Part shown: positions 1-6,321 of the stretch, in pieces
How positions within the stretch are numbered: position 1 is the first letter of the stretch
Layout: each line of letters begins with the position of its first letter
Assembly (NCBI RefSeq): GCF_018854495.1
Contig: NZ_JABBDR010000259.1
Location: forward strand, 1-9,492
Origin: Acidithiobacillus ferruginosus
GTDB taxonomy: Bacteria; Pseudomonadota; Gammaproteobacteria; Acidithiobacillales; Acidithiobacillaceae
Length of the DNA stretch: 9,492 nt
Direction: 5' to 3'
The notes under the pieces: generated by a model
What the model was told of the DNA's origin: nothing
Seen by the model: the letters and a program-made list of their open reading frames with translations, nothing else
Databases searched by the model: none
Made by a program: the position numbers and the translations under genes

Positions 1-235
1 GGGGGTTTACCCCCCCCCCGCCCCTCACGCTACGTGACCGTCAGCGCGTCTAAAGCCATCAACATCTCTGACCGTGCTCAAGCCGCACTGCGGAGCAGTC
101 AATCCGCATTGGGGGCTTACTTTCGCAGAATGTGCGCACGCATGGATAAACCCAAAGCGGTGACTGCGGCGGCACATAAGCTGGCCCGGTTGATCTACAT
201 GATGCTTACCAAGGGTAAGGAATATACCAACCAAG

Positions 236-243
236 GTCAGGAC
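236..243. repeat. Target-site duplication, left copy
   Basis: GTCAGGAC directly left of the inserted element; the same 8 bases occur at 490-497. In the restored transposase gene only one copy is present, which identifies this as the duplication made on insertion. Confidence 0.7.
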
Positions 244-489
244 CGTGCTTATCCGGTTGTCACAGGCAACCACTATATGTAGTTCGGTGCGATCTGCCGA
301 AATAAGGTGGACATTTGCGGGCGTTATGACATGGCCGGAGATGCGAATCAGGGAGATGAAGGCGTTGAAAGGGGAAAGTGGGGTGGAAACGGAACGCGGG
401 TTGGAAATAAGCCTGCGTAGTTCATGCATTCCTGGGGCTGGCCAAAGGCACAATATGTAGTGGCTGTCTGTGACAACCGGATAAGCACG
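244..489. mobile_element. MITE-like non-autonomous element with about 40-bp terminal inverted repeats
   Basis: Bases 241-280 and the reverse complement of 453-492 agree at 36 of 40 positions. The first 25 bases are identical, beginning GACCGTGCTTATCCGG. The element splits the transposase gene, and the sequence GTCAGGAC occurs at 236-243 and again at 490-497, once more than the uninterrupted gene would need. The target duplication is therefore up to 8 bp (9 if the preceding G is counted). Because the repeat tips match the target bases, duplications of 2, 4 or 6 bp give equally symmetric ends, so exact borders are ambiguous. The interior has no convincing gene; the longer frames crossing it run through the borders. 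The parent insertion sequence that supplies the transposase is not recognised. Confidence 0.85.
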
Positions 490-497
490 GTCAGGAC
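490..497. repeat. Target-site duplication, right copy
   Basis: GTCAGGAC directly right of the inserted element, matching 236-243. The transposase codons Gln-Asp-Tyr-Tyr continue from here in the original frame. Confidence 0.7.
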
Positions 498-692
498 TAC
501 TACGAGGATCGCTACCGAGAACAGGTGCTACGGCAACTGGCTCAACGTGCCGAAAAGATGGGCATGAGACTGGTTTCCGGTGATATTGGCGCTTCGTAAA
601 AACAATGTATTCAACATGTTAAAATGTGTTTCTTGAGAGAAGATAACGTTCTGTCGGGAATCATTCTGACCGTGCGAGAAACGGGGCCTTAT

Positions 693-698
693 TGCACC
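693..698. promoter_or_regulatory. NtrC-like half-site
   Basis: TGCACC is followed by GTCAAACGCGC, so only the left half of the TGCACC-N5-GGTGCA pattern is present. It lies 60 bp upstream of the first complete site. Alone it would mean little; its value is its position in line with two fuller sites. Confidence 0.3.
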
Positions 699-752
699 GT
701 CAAACGCGCTTCAGATGGGGGATTTTGATCGGCCAACCAGGCCCAAGAATGA

Positions 753-769
753 TGCACCGTAATAGTGCA
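753..769. promoter_or_regulatory. NtrC-like binding site 1 (enhancer)
   Basis: TGCACCGTAATAGTGCA matches 11 of the 12 specified positions of the enterobacterial NtrC consensus TGCACC-N5-GGTGCA. Its centre lies about 150 bp upstream of the start point expected from the -24/-12 element at 886-900, a usual distance for activators of sigma-54 promoters. Assignment to NtrC rather than another activator of the same class rests only on this consensus. Confidence 0.6.
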
Positions 770-772
770 TTC

Positions 773-789
773 ATCACCACAACGGTGCA
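773..789. promoter_or_regulatory. NtrC-like binding site 2 (enhancer)
   Basis: ATCACCACAACGGTGCA matches 10 of 12 specified positions of TGCACC-N5-GGTGCA, with a perfect right half. Its centre is 20 bp from the centre of site 1, close to two helical turns, so two dimers would sit on the same face of the DNA. Such pairs are what cooperative oligomerising activators use upstream of glnA-type promoters. Confidence 0.55.
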
Positions 790-885
790 CTCTTGATCTA
801 TGTCGGTTCGTCAACGGCATTACTAAGCATCTCAAACCTTTGTTTTTTGCAGGTTAACAACTCTGAAAAACAGTATTGTTGTATA

Positions 886-900
886 TGGCACAAATCGTGC
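886..900 (+). promoter_or_regulatory. Sigma-54 (-24/-12) promoter of the porin gene
   Basis: TGGCACAAATCGTGC has the invariant GG and GC dinucleotides separated by exactly 10 bases and a perfect TGGCAC -24 block. The -12 block is GTGC rather than TTGC, one mismatch from TGGCAC-N5-TTGC. Initiation would be near 911-912, leaving an untranslated leader of about 30 bases that contains the ribosome binding site. The enhancer-like sites at 753-789 strengthen the call. Confidence 0.65.
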
Positions 901-940
901 TTTGTGCATTCTGTCATTTAACGAAAAAGGAGCAACCTTA

Positions 941-2131
941 ATGCGTACGTTCACCACCACAAAGCATCCCCACATAAGTGGCAAACAGTGTTCAACAATT
1001 CTTGCTGTCGCGTTTTTGTCCACATTGGCACTGGTGCCAGACACAGTCCAAGCCGCGCCCCTGCCGATGCCAGCGATGACCGGCCCGCTGCAGTCGCCGT
1101 CTCCTTTTCAGTTTGATGCCGGTCCACTCGGAAAGCTGGATATCACCGGCGTAATGAGCGGCATGGGCGTCTGGCAGGACAACCCGGTTCCCAGCGACCG
1201 GTTCACCCGCGCCGATATCAGCAATGGCCAGATATTCATCCAGAAGACGCACGGGTTGATCCAGTTCTTCCTCCAGGCCGGTGCCTACAACATGCCCGCC
1301 CTGGGCACGTCGTTCCTTTCTACGGGGAGTACCACCAGCGATTATTACGGCGCATTGCCGCAAGCCTATCTGAAGATCGCCCCCACCAAGGATTTCTCGG
1401 TGCTGATCGGCAAACTCCCCACCCTGATCGGCGCGGAATACACCTTCACCTTCGAGAATATGAACATCGAGCGCGGTTTGTTGTGGAATCAGGAAAACGC
1501 CGTCAATCGCGGGGTGCAAGTCAACTACAGCGTAGGGCCGTTGAGCGCCTCTCTCGCATGGAGTGATGGTTTCTATTCCAATCGCTTCAACTGGCTTTCC
1601 GGCGACCTGTCCTACGCCATCAACTCCGCCAACACCGTGAGCTTCGTGGGCATGGGCAATGCGGGGCAGACGGGTTATTCCACGCTCGCTACCCCGGTTT
1701 ATCAAAACAACAGCGACATCTACAACCTGATCTATACCTATAGCTCGGGTCCATGGATGATTCAGCCCTACCTCCAGTACACCCAAGTACCCGCCAACCC
1801 CGCTATCGGCGTGGGACGCAGCACGGGGACCAGGGGCGCGGCTCTCCTGGCGAGTTATGCCCTCACCCCCCACATTACCCTGGCCGCCCGGGCCGAATAC
1901 ATTGCGAGCACCGGCAACGCCACCGATGGCGCGATCAACCTGATGTATGGGCCTGGCAGTAAGGCATGGTCCATCACCGTGACGCCCACCTACCAGGATC
2001 ACGACTTCTTCGCCCGCGCCGAGTTCTCCTACGTACAGGCAAGCAGTTACACCCAGGGCGACGTCTTTGGTCCGCAGGGAAATAATCCTACACAGGCTAG
2101 GGCCCTTGTCGAAACCGGGTTTCTATTTTAA
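941..2131 (+). CDS. Outer-membrane beta-barrel porin (BBP2/OmpL-like), probably nitrogen regulated
   Basis: 396 aa. The ATG at 941 is chosen because AAGGAG at 927-932 precedes it by 8 bases and because a TTG-initiated extension from 902 would lie upstream of the predicted transcript start. Residues 1-38 form a secretion signal: basic residues, then a hydrophobic stretch (ILAVAFLSTLALV) and cleavage after VQA. The mature protein is rich in alternating hydrophobic and polar residues, aromatics and Gly/Ser/Asn, and ends in Phe (ETGFLF), the usual C-terminal residue for BAM-assembled barrels. The early ITGVMSGMGVWQDN and mid-protein GKLPTLIGAEYTF, then NIERGLLWNQ, resemble the 'putative beta-barrel porin-2' family. 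It would let small solutes cross the outer membrane. The NtrC-like and sigma-54 sites upstream suggest induction under nitrogen limitation, so urea, amides, ammonium or amino acids are candidate solutes; no residue shows specificity. Confidence 0.8.
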   Translation: MRTFTTTKHPHISGKQCSTILAVAFLSTLALVPDTVQAAPLPMPAMTGPLQSPSPFQFDAGPLGKLDITGVMSGMGVWQDNPVPSDRFTRADISNGQIFIQKTHGLIQFFLQAGAYNMPALGTSFLSTGSTTSDYYGALPQAYLKIAPTKDFSVLIGKLPTLIGAEYTFTFENMNIERGLLWNQENAVNRGVQVNYSVGPLSASLAWSDGFYSNRFNWLSGDLSYAINSANTVSFVGMGNAGQTGYSTLATPVYQNNSDIYNLIYTYSSGPWMIQPYLQYTQVPANPAIGVGRSTGTRGAALLASYALTPHITLAARAEYIASTGNATDGAINLMYGPGSKAWSITVTPTYQDHDFFARAEFSYVQASSYTQGDVFGPQGNNPTQARALVETGFLF

Positions 2132-2155
2132 GAAGCAGCGAGTCAGCGTTGATCT

Positions 2156-2193
2156 GTAGCATGCCTTTGCAACGATGAGGTGGGGTATGCTAC
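2156..2193. other. Hairpin between the porin and TPR genes
   Basis: GTAGCATGCC (2156-2165) pairs with GGTATGCTAC (2184-2193) through ten base pairs, one of them G-U, around an 18-base loop. It lies 25 bp after the porin stop. No run of T follows on either strand, so it may be a weak terminator, an mRNA 3' stabiliser or a protein-binding palindrome for the next gene. Confidence 0.4.
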
Positions 2194-2229
2194 AACACTA
2201 CACGTCTACATAGCAGGAAGGAGCTACTG

Positions 2230-3750
2230 ATGCCTTCATCACCAACCGGCAAACAGAGAGATCAAAAACTTGTTATCACAAGTCAAAAGCTGTCACTTGC
2301 TGTGCACTATCATCAGACGGGTCGGCTGAAAGAGGCCGAACAGCTTTACCGAAACATTCTTGTGGAGCAACCGAATCACGCTGCTGAGATTAATAGCAAT
2401 ATGGGGGTGCTGGCAAGCCAAACGGGCCGCGTCAATGAAGCGTTAGATTTTTTTCAGGCGGCGCTGAGTTTGGATCCAAAAAATGGGCAAACCTGGGCTA
2501 ATTATCTGGTATTGCTTTACAATACAGGGCGCACTCAAGAGGCCAGTCACGCCCTGCAACGGTCATTGGCAATTGACAAAAACTTTTCCTTGATGTTTGA
2601 AGGTGTTTATAACCAAGCACTGAATTTACAATGCTGGCAAGATGTTGAAAACATTTTACGTAATTTGATCTCCATAAAAAATGACCCATCAACTGAAATG
2701 GCCATGCTAGGTGAAGTGCTTCGTCGGCAAGGTAATTTATTGGATGCCGAACGTGTTCTCACTGAGGCTCTTAATGTTAATGAAAGCAATGTGGCAGCGC
2801 TCCATAATTTATCCGTTCTGCTACTTTATCAGAATAGATACTCGGATGCTGAACATACAATTATGAAGGCTTTACTTTTAATGCCAGACAACGCTGAAAG
2901 TATATTTATACTGGGCGTAATATCTGTAGGAAAGGGGTGCCTTTCGGAGGCCGAAATAGCCTTCCGGAAGGCTATTTCCATTAAACCTGCATACCCGGAA
3001 GCGTTAATGAACCTCGGAGCCATACTCAGCGACCAAGACTGCGTGGATGAGGCGATAGCCACTTTCCGAAAAGCCCTGACTATCAAACCAGATTACTTGG
3101 AAGCGTTAATGAGGCTCGGTGTTGCGCTGGGCCATCAAGGTCGCATGGATGAGGCCGAGACCACCCTCAGGGGGGTTCTCGCTATCAAACCGGATTATCC
3201 AGAGGCATTAATGAATCTGGGCGTCACACTTGGCCATGAAGGCCAATGGGAAGAGGCTGAAACCCTCCTCCGGCAGGCACTTACTTTCAAGCCGGATTAT
3301 CCAGAGGCATTAATGAACCTAGGTGCCGTCCTCAGCAAACAAGGGCGTTGCTTAGACGAAGCCGAGACCATCCTCCGACAAACGCTCGCTGTCCAGCCGG
3401 GCAATGCTGAAGCATTGGTAAACTTGGGTGTCACAATCAATAAACAGGGACGTTGGGACGAAGCAGAAATCATTCTCCGACAGGCCGTTGCCATTAAACC
3501 AGAGTACACTGACGCATTGATAAATTTGAGTGCAGTCCTCAGCAAACAAGGCCAATTAGACGAAGCTGAAGCCATTCTCAGACAGGCCCTTACTATCAAA
3601 CCGGACCAGCCTGACGCACTGGTGAATCTTGGGGTCACACTTCGCCAGCGTGGCTGTCCAGAGGAAGCCGAAGCCGCTTTTCTGCAGGCGCTTACTGTCA
3701 ATCCGAACCACGCAGAGGCGCTCGTAAACCTTGGCGCTACAAGACACTAG
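2230..3750 (+). CDS. Tetratricopeptide-repeat (TPR) protein, ends inside a repeat
   Basis: 506 aa, with a strong AGGAAGGAG ribosome site at 2215-2223. After about 15 residues the whole chain is TPR units of about 34 aa, with the pattern ALxNLGxxLxxQGxxDEAExxxRxALxIKPDxPE. The first half (to about residue 235) is diverged; the second half is very regular. One unit, KQGRCLDEAETILRQTLA, has an extra residue. TPR solenoids bind other proteins. In long TPR proteins the array often precedes a catalytic domain such as a glycosyltransferase, but here the chain ends at ALVNLGATRH, only helix A of a new repeat, so the gene may be a truncated remnant. There is no signal peptide or membrane segment, hence a cytoplasmic location is likely. 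It follows the porin by 98 bp on the same strand but differs in composition. The partner is unknown. Confidence 0.85.
   Translation: MPSSPTGKQRDQKLVITSQKLSLAVHYHQTGRLKEAEQLYRNILVEQPNHAAEINSNMGVLASQTGRVNEALDFFQAALSLDPKNGQTWANYLVLLYNTGRTQEASHALQRSLAIDKNFSLMFEGVYNQALNLQCWQDVENILRNLISIKNDPSTEMAMLGEVLRRQGNLLDAERVLTEALNVNESNVAALHNLSVLLLYQNRYSDAEHTIMKALLLMPDNAESIFILGVISVGKGCLSEAEIAFRKAISIKPAYPEALMNLGAILSDQDCVDEAIATFRKALTIKPDYLEALMRLGVALGHQGRMDEAETTLRGVLAIKPDYPEALMNLGVTLGHEGQWEEAETLLRQALTFKPDYPEALMNLGAVLSKQGRCLDEAETILRQTLAVQPGNAEALVNLGVTINKQGRWDEAEIILRQAVAIKPEYTDALINLSAVLSKQGQLDEAEAILRQALTIKPDQPDALVNLGVTLRQRGCPEEAEAAFLQALTVNPNHAEALVNLGATRH
3000..3735 (+). repeat. 102-bp tandem DNA repeats inside the TPR gene
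   Basis: Units remain similar at DNA level. For example CGGATTATCCAGAGGCATTA occurs at 3191 and again at 3293, exactly 102 bp later, and related blocks (AAACCAGATTAC, AAACCGGACCAG) recur at the same phase. This points to recent internal duplication and makes the repeat number liable to change by slippage or recombination. Confidence 0.75.
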
Positions 3751-3978
3751 GAGGTTGCTGAAAAGCCGCCATCAAAACTGGCGGGCATGACCGAAAATAT
3801 CAAAAATATGTTTTTACGGTCGTTCTGTACCCATTTCCATGGTTCGTAACGTTTTTTGCCGCAGTTTGCCATAACCGTCTGAATGATCCCAAATATTTCA
3901 GTCGGAAAGTCCGCCAAGCAGGCTATAGTCAGTTCGCATTCTGAAATAGGCCCGCAATTCTCCACTTTCTTCAACTAG
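3747..3978. mobile_element. Possible insertion-sequence end or remnant
   Basis: The 240-bp gap after the TPR gene begins GAGGTTGCTGAAAAGCC, which resembles tips of IS4/IS5-type elements, and it is bounded by CTAG at 3747-3750 and 3975-3978, a 4-bp sequence that IS5-type elements can duplicate. The right border does not carry a good inverted copy of the left tip, and a minus-strand 75-codon frame (TTG start at 3974, stop at 3747) has no ribosome site and no recognised motif. A decayed or solo IS end is the best reading; chance occurrence of CTAG is quite possible. Confidence 0.3.
3761..3784 (-). terminator. Intrinsic-terminator-like hairpin, minus direction
   Basis: CCGCCA (3766-3771) and TGGCGG (3779-3784) form a perfect 6-bp GC-rich stem with a 7-base loop. 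Read on the minus strand it is followed by CTTTT, so it would stop leftward transcription; on the plus strand it follows the TPR stop codon by 15 bp but has no T-run. It may belong to the IS-like remnant. Confidence 0.4.
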
Positions 3979-3990
3979 AACGGGCGCTTT

Positions 3991-5175
3991 ATGAAAAAAC
4001 AAATCACGATTATAGGCAATGGATTCGCGTCTCTATTTTTCATTGGGTATTTTCTTGTCATCCCAATCTTTCCCATTATCGCATATTTTCTTCGAAGGAT
4101 ATATTCCAAATACGATATTACAGTCATCGGGAATGGTAAATTTATTTACTTTCCAGCAATTCCTGAATTCCTCACAAAGAAGCGAAACAAAGCAGACGTC
4201 ACCATTGATATTCGTCCATTCCTTAGGCGGCGAAACATTCGCTTTGTTGAGGGCACGGTTATCGACATACAAGATGGTGGACGGACGGTGATTACCCATG
4301 AAGGAGAATATAGGAATGATTATCTATTTATTGGTATAGGGCCATCCTATAGAAAAGATGGCATTCCAGGAACAGGAGAATACACGTATTCGCCATGTTA
4401 TGGTCCGGATGATATGGAGGGGTTTGTAAAAAAGCTGGAATCCCTGAGCGGTGGTATCATATATGTCGGCTACAGGATTAACCGGAGGGATGGTTTCGTT
4501 GCCGGACGTCCCGGACCCATGTATGAATGCGCCTGCCTCTTGGACTACGCATTGAGAGAAAGAGGGGTAAGAGATAATTTTGAGATTCATTTCTTCTCTC
4601 CAGATAGAAGTCCGGGAGAGAAGGGTGCAATAACCGATCGACTTCTTGAACGCGGGATTATCCTTGACGATGGGTATGAGCCGGCAGAATTTTTAGATGG
4701 AGGGATGATTGATAAGGATGGCACGTTTAGGAAGGTCGATTTAGTTCTTTATTCGCCTGAAATAACGGGACCAACGCTTGTGCAGAAGTCATGCCTTCCC
4801 ATGTCCATTGGCGGCCATATTGACGTAAACAAATATGGACAGGTAAAGGGGTTGGCTCATGTTTTCGCCGCAGGAGATTGTGCCAATCACGAAAACCCAC
4901 CGCCATGGGTGCCGCATCAAGCCCATATGGCTCAACTCCGAGCTCGCGCGGCGGCAAAAAATATGAAAGCGGTTTTAAGTGGTAAGGGACCAGTGAATCT
5001 TTATAGACAGGAGCTTTCCTGTATACTGGACATGAAAAATGACGCCATGTGGCTACATAGATCGGAGGATGGTAGGCCCCCATTTCGAAATATCTTTCCG
5101 CGACGTTCGAAGAATTTGATTTTGGTAAAAGAAGCATTTGAACGAATATTCATTTTTTATCTTCGGTATTTGTAG
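3991..5175 (+). CDS. FAD-dependent oxidoreductase of the SQR/NDH-2 superfamily, atypical
   Basis: 394 aa. The start is followed directly by the first Rossmann strand ITIIGNGFAS (residues 5-14), although the ribosome site is weak. Residues 15-34 are almost purely hydrophobic and separate the FAD motif from the next strand YDITVIG (41-47) by more than is usual, perhaps a membrane-dipping insert. HVFAAGDCANHE (290-301) followed by PHQAHMAQLRARAAAKN is the second FAD-binding block of the family. A second GxGxxG (NADH) motif is not evident; that position reads GGIIYVGYRINRR, followed by RPGPMYE, as in sulfide:quinone reductases where GPAYE occurs. Cys136 (SPCYGPDD) lies where SQR has a Cys in SVCxxDHA. 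The SQR Cys expected just before GPxYE is Arg/Pro here, though Cys180 and Cys182 lie just after. The C-terminal amphipathic, aromatic helix fits monotopic binding to the inner membrane. A quinone-linked role on a reduced sulfur or other donor is plausible; the substrate is not shown. Confidence 0.75.
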   Translation: MKKQITIIGNGFASLFFIGYFLVIPIFPIIAYFLRRIYSKYDITVIGNGKFIYFPAIPEFLTKKRNKADVTIDIRPFLRRRNIRFVEGTVIDIQDGGRTVITHEGEYRNDYLFIGIGPSYRKDGIPGTGEYTYSPCYGPDDMEGFVKKLESLSGGIIYVGYRINRRDGFVAGRPGPMYECACLLDYALRERGVRDNFEIHFFSPDRSPGEKGAITDRLLERGIILDDGYEPAEFLDGGMIDKDGTFRKVDLVLYSPEITGPTLVQKSCLPMSIGGHIDVNKYGQVKGLAHVFAAGDCANHENPPPWVPHQAHMAQLRARAAAKNMKAVLSGKGPVNLYRQELSCILDMKNDAMWLHRSEDGRPPFRNIFPRRSKNLILVKEAFERIFIFYLRYL

Positions 5176-5200
5176 CCGTGCAGACACTAACGAATTTAAT

Positions 5201-5227
5201 GGCTCTATGTTCCGTTTAAACAGAGCC
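5201..5227. other. Palindrome between the flavoprotein and permease genes
   Basis: GGCTCT (5201-5206) pairs with AGAGCC (5222-5227), and TGTT/AAACA extend it with a small bulge. No T-run follows, so it is more likely an mRNA processing/stability hairpin or an operator than a terminator. Confidence 0.35.
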
Positions 5228-5268
5228 TGTATCATGGCCTTTACGTCAACGCTATCCAAGGCTGACAT

Positions 5269-6036
5269 TTGCTTACGCCATCGCTAACTACGGAATGGTG
5301 GCTCCTCCCTGTCTTGTTTTCTGTCGGGGTAGGGGCCGGGTTTATCAACGTCCTGGCTGGTGCTGGATCCATGTTGACCCTACCGATACTCATCTTCGTG
5401 GGCCTCGACCCCATCACCGCAAATGGCACCAACCGCATTGGCATCCTTTTGGAAAACTTCACCGCCGCTCGCACCTTCTACCACCATAACTTGGTGGATT
5501 TGAAAAAAGGGGTGAAACTGGCTCTGTGGACCCTGCCAGGAGCCATACTCGGGGCTATTGCAGGTGTTCGTATCGGCAATTTCTGGTTTCAGCGCATTAT
5601 GGTGATCGTATTGGCGTTCAGCACGGTCAGCCTGTTTTTTTCAACGAAGAAGGCCACAGAAAAATCTGAACGTTCCGATGGCGTGGTGTCGCCATGGCTG
5701 TATCCCACCATGCTGGGACTGGGCTTTTACGGTGGCTTTATGCAGCTCGGTATCGGCTTCCTCTTCATCTTTGCCCTGCGCCATTTGCTCACCAAGAATA
5801 TAGCGCAAGTGAATGCTTACAAAACCCTTATTGTCGCGTTGTACACATTGCCTACTATCCTTATCTTCGCCTGGATGGGGCAAGTTCACTGGAGACTCGG
5901 CTTGGTCATCGCCATAGGCGGCATGATAGGCGCACGGTTGGCTACGGGGCTTACGATGAGTCGGCGTGGTGAGCTGTGGGTCAAAGTGATGATGGCAATC
6001 ACCATACTGCTGATGGCGGCCAAGCTCTGGGGTTAA
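5269..6036 (+). CDS. TauE/SafE-family membrane permease
   Basis: 255 aa, the usual length for this family. The frame has a TGA at 5263-5265 and no ATG before residue 35, so the TTG at 5269, with AAGG at 5258-5261, is the likely start. Hydrophobic segments alternate with short loops, giving about seven to eight membrane helices. The first half carries GAGFINVLAGAGSMLTLPIL and ANGTNRIGILLENF, the family's conserved half-repeat, and the second half repeats the idea with GFYGGFMQLGIGFLFIFAL. Members have been linked to export of sulfite, sulfoacetate and related organosulfonates, but many are uncharacterised. It follows the flavoprotein by 93 bp on the same strand, so the two may be co-expressed; removal of an oxidised sulfur product is then an attractive but untested role. 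Confidence 0.85.
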   Translation: MLTPSLTTEWWLLPVLFSVGVGAGFINVLAGAGSMLTLPILIFVGLDPITANGTNRIGILLENFTAARTFYHHNLVDLKKGVKLALWTLPGAILGAIAGVRIGNFWFQRIMVIVLAFSTVSLFFSTKKATEKSERSDGVVSPWLYPTMLGLGFYGGFMQLGIGFLFIFALRHLLTKNIAQVNAYKTLIVALYTLPTILIFAWMGQVHWRLGLVIAIGGMIGARLATGLTMSRRGELWVKVMMAITILLMAAKLWG

Positions 6037-6288
6037 GGCTGATTTATTGAGCCACCCAGTTGCTGCAATGGTACCTTATTGGTGACTGTTCAGTCTGAGA
6101 GCGACTGAGGTGGTCAGTGTCAGGGCTACGGCAAGTTTACGCCTATTTCTTTAGATTGGTTGAATTTATTCCCGCATTTCTATGGTATTTGCGATGACCA
6201 GCGTTGAATCCTCCATGTATTCATCAGGTTGTAGTGAATCCGAAGTGCCTGGGAATATGACGAATCAATGGGTTATGGAGGACTTTGG
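6037..6288. other. Non-coding stretch between convergent units
   Basis: No frame here has a ribosome site with recognisable protein. TCCTCCAT near 6210 and ATGGAGGA near 6275 form a loose inverted repeat. The region otherwise only leads to the terminator at 6289-6316. It may be decayed sequence. Confidence 0.4.
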
Positions 6289-6316
6289 CGGAGCCCTGGA
6301 TTACAGGGTTACTCCG
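6289..6316 (+). terminator. Hairpin terminator between convergent genes
   Basis: CGGAG-CCCTG (6289-6298) pairs with CAGGG-TTA-CTCCG (6304-6316), ten base pairs with a 3-base bulge and a 5-base loop. On the plus strand TGTTTTC follows, so it best fits the end of the flavoprotein/permease transcript. It also starts just beyond the stop of the minus-strand CusF-like gene and could act in both directions. Confidence 0.5.
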
Positions 6317-6321
6317 TGTTT

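Larger units (their letters stand above)
1..599 (+). pseudogene. IS110-family transposase, 3' part, interrupted by a small inserted element
   Basis: The frame is open from base 1, so the gene starts outside the window. The text SALGAYFRRMCARMDKPKA, then VTAAAHKLARLIYMMLTKG and NQGQD, is typical of the C-terminal (Transposase_20) part of IS110-family transposases. The frame is broken after the Asp codon at 241-243 and runs into a TAG at 280-282. The missing continuation DYYEDRYREQVLRQLAQRAE resumes at 495-497 and ends at TAA 597-599, so removing 254 bp restores the reading frame. Between RAQAALR and SQSALGAYF the sequence seems about eight residues shorter than usual for the family (typically a LAAQSL-like stretch), which would be an additional in-frame deletion. 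IS110 enzymes are DEDD transposases acting on their own element; this copy cannot make a full enzyme. Family call is from memory of the motif. Confidence 0.85.

Noticed and set aside
25..453. 142-codon minus-strand frame across the transposase remnant and the inserted element
   Set aside because: It crosses the element border and the target duplication, so it cannot be an old gene, and shows no domain or ribosome site.
992..2002. 336-codon minus-strand frame opposite the porin
   Set aside because: It is antisense to a porin with signal peptide, ribosome site and C-terminal Phe; its His/Gly/Val-rich text is typical of a GC-rich shadow frame.
2230..3750. CRISPR-like array suggested by regularly spaced similar DNA blocks
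   Set aside because: The 102-bp period is exactly three times 34 codons, the frame is open throughout and encodes TPR units.
3747..3974. 75-codon minus-strand frame with TTG start in the gap after the TPR gene
   Set aside because: No ribosome site and no family motif; kept only as part of the IS-like remnant entry.
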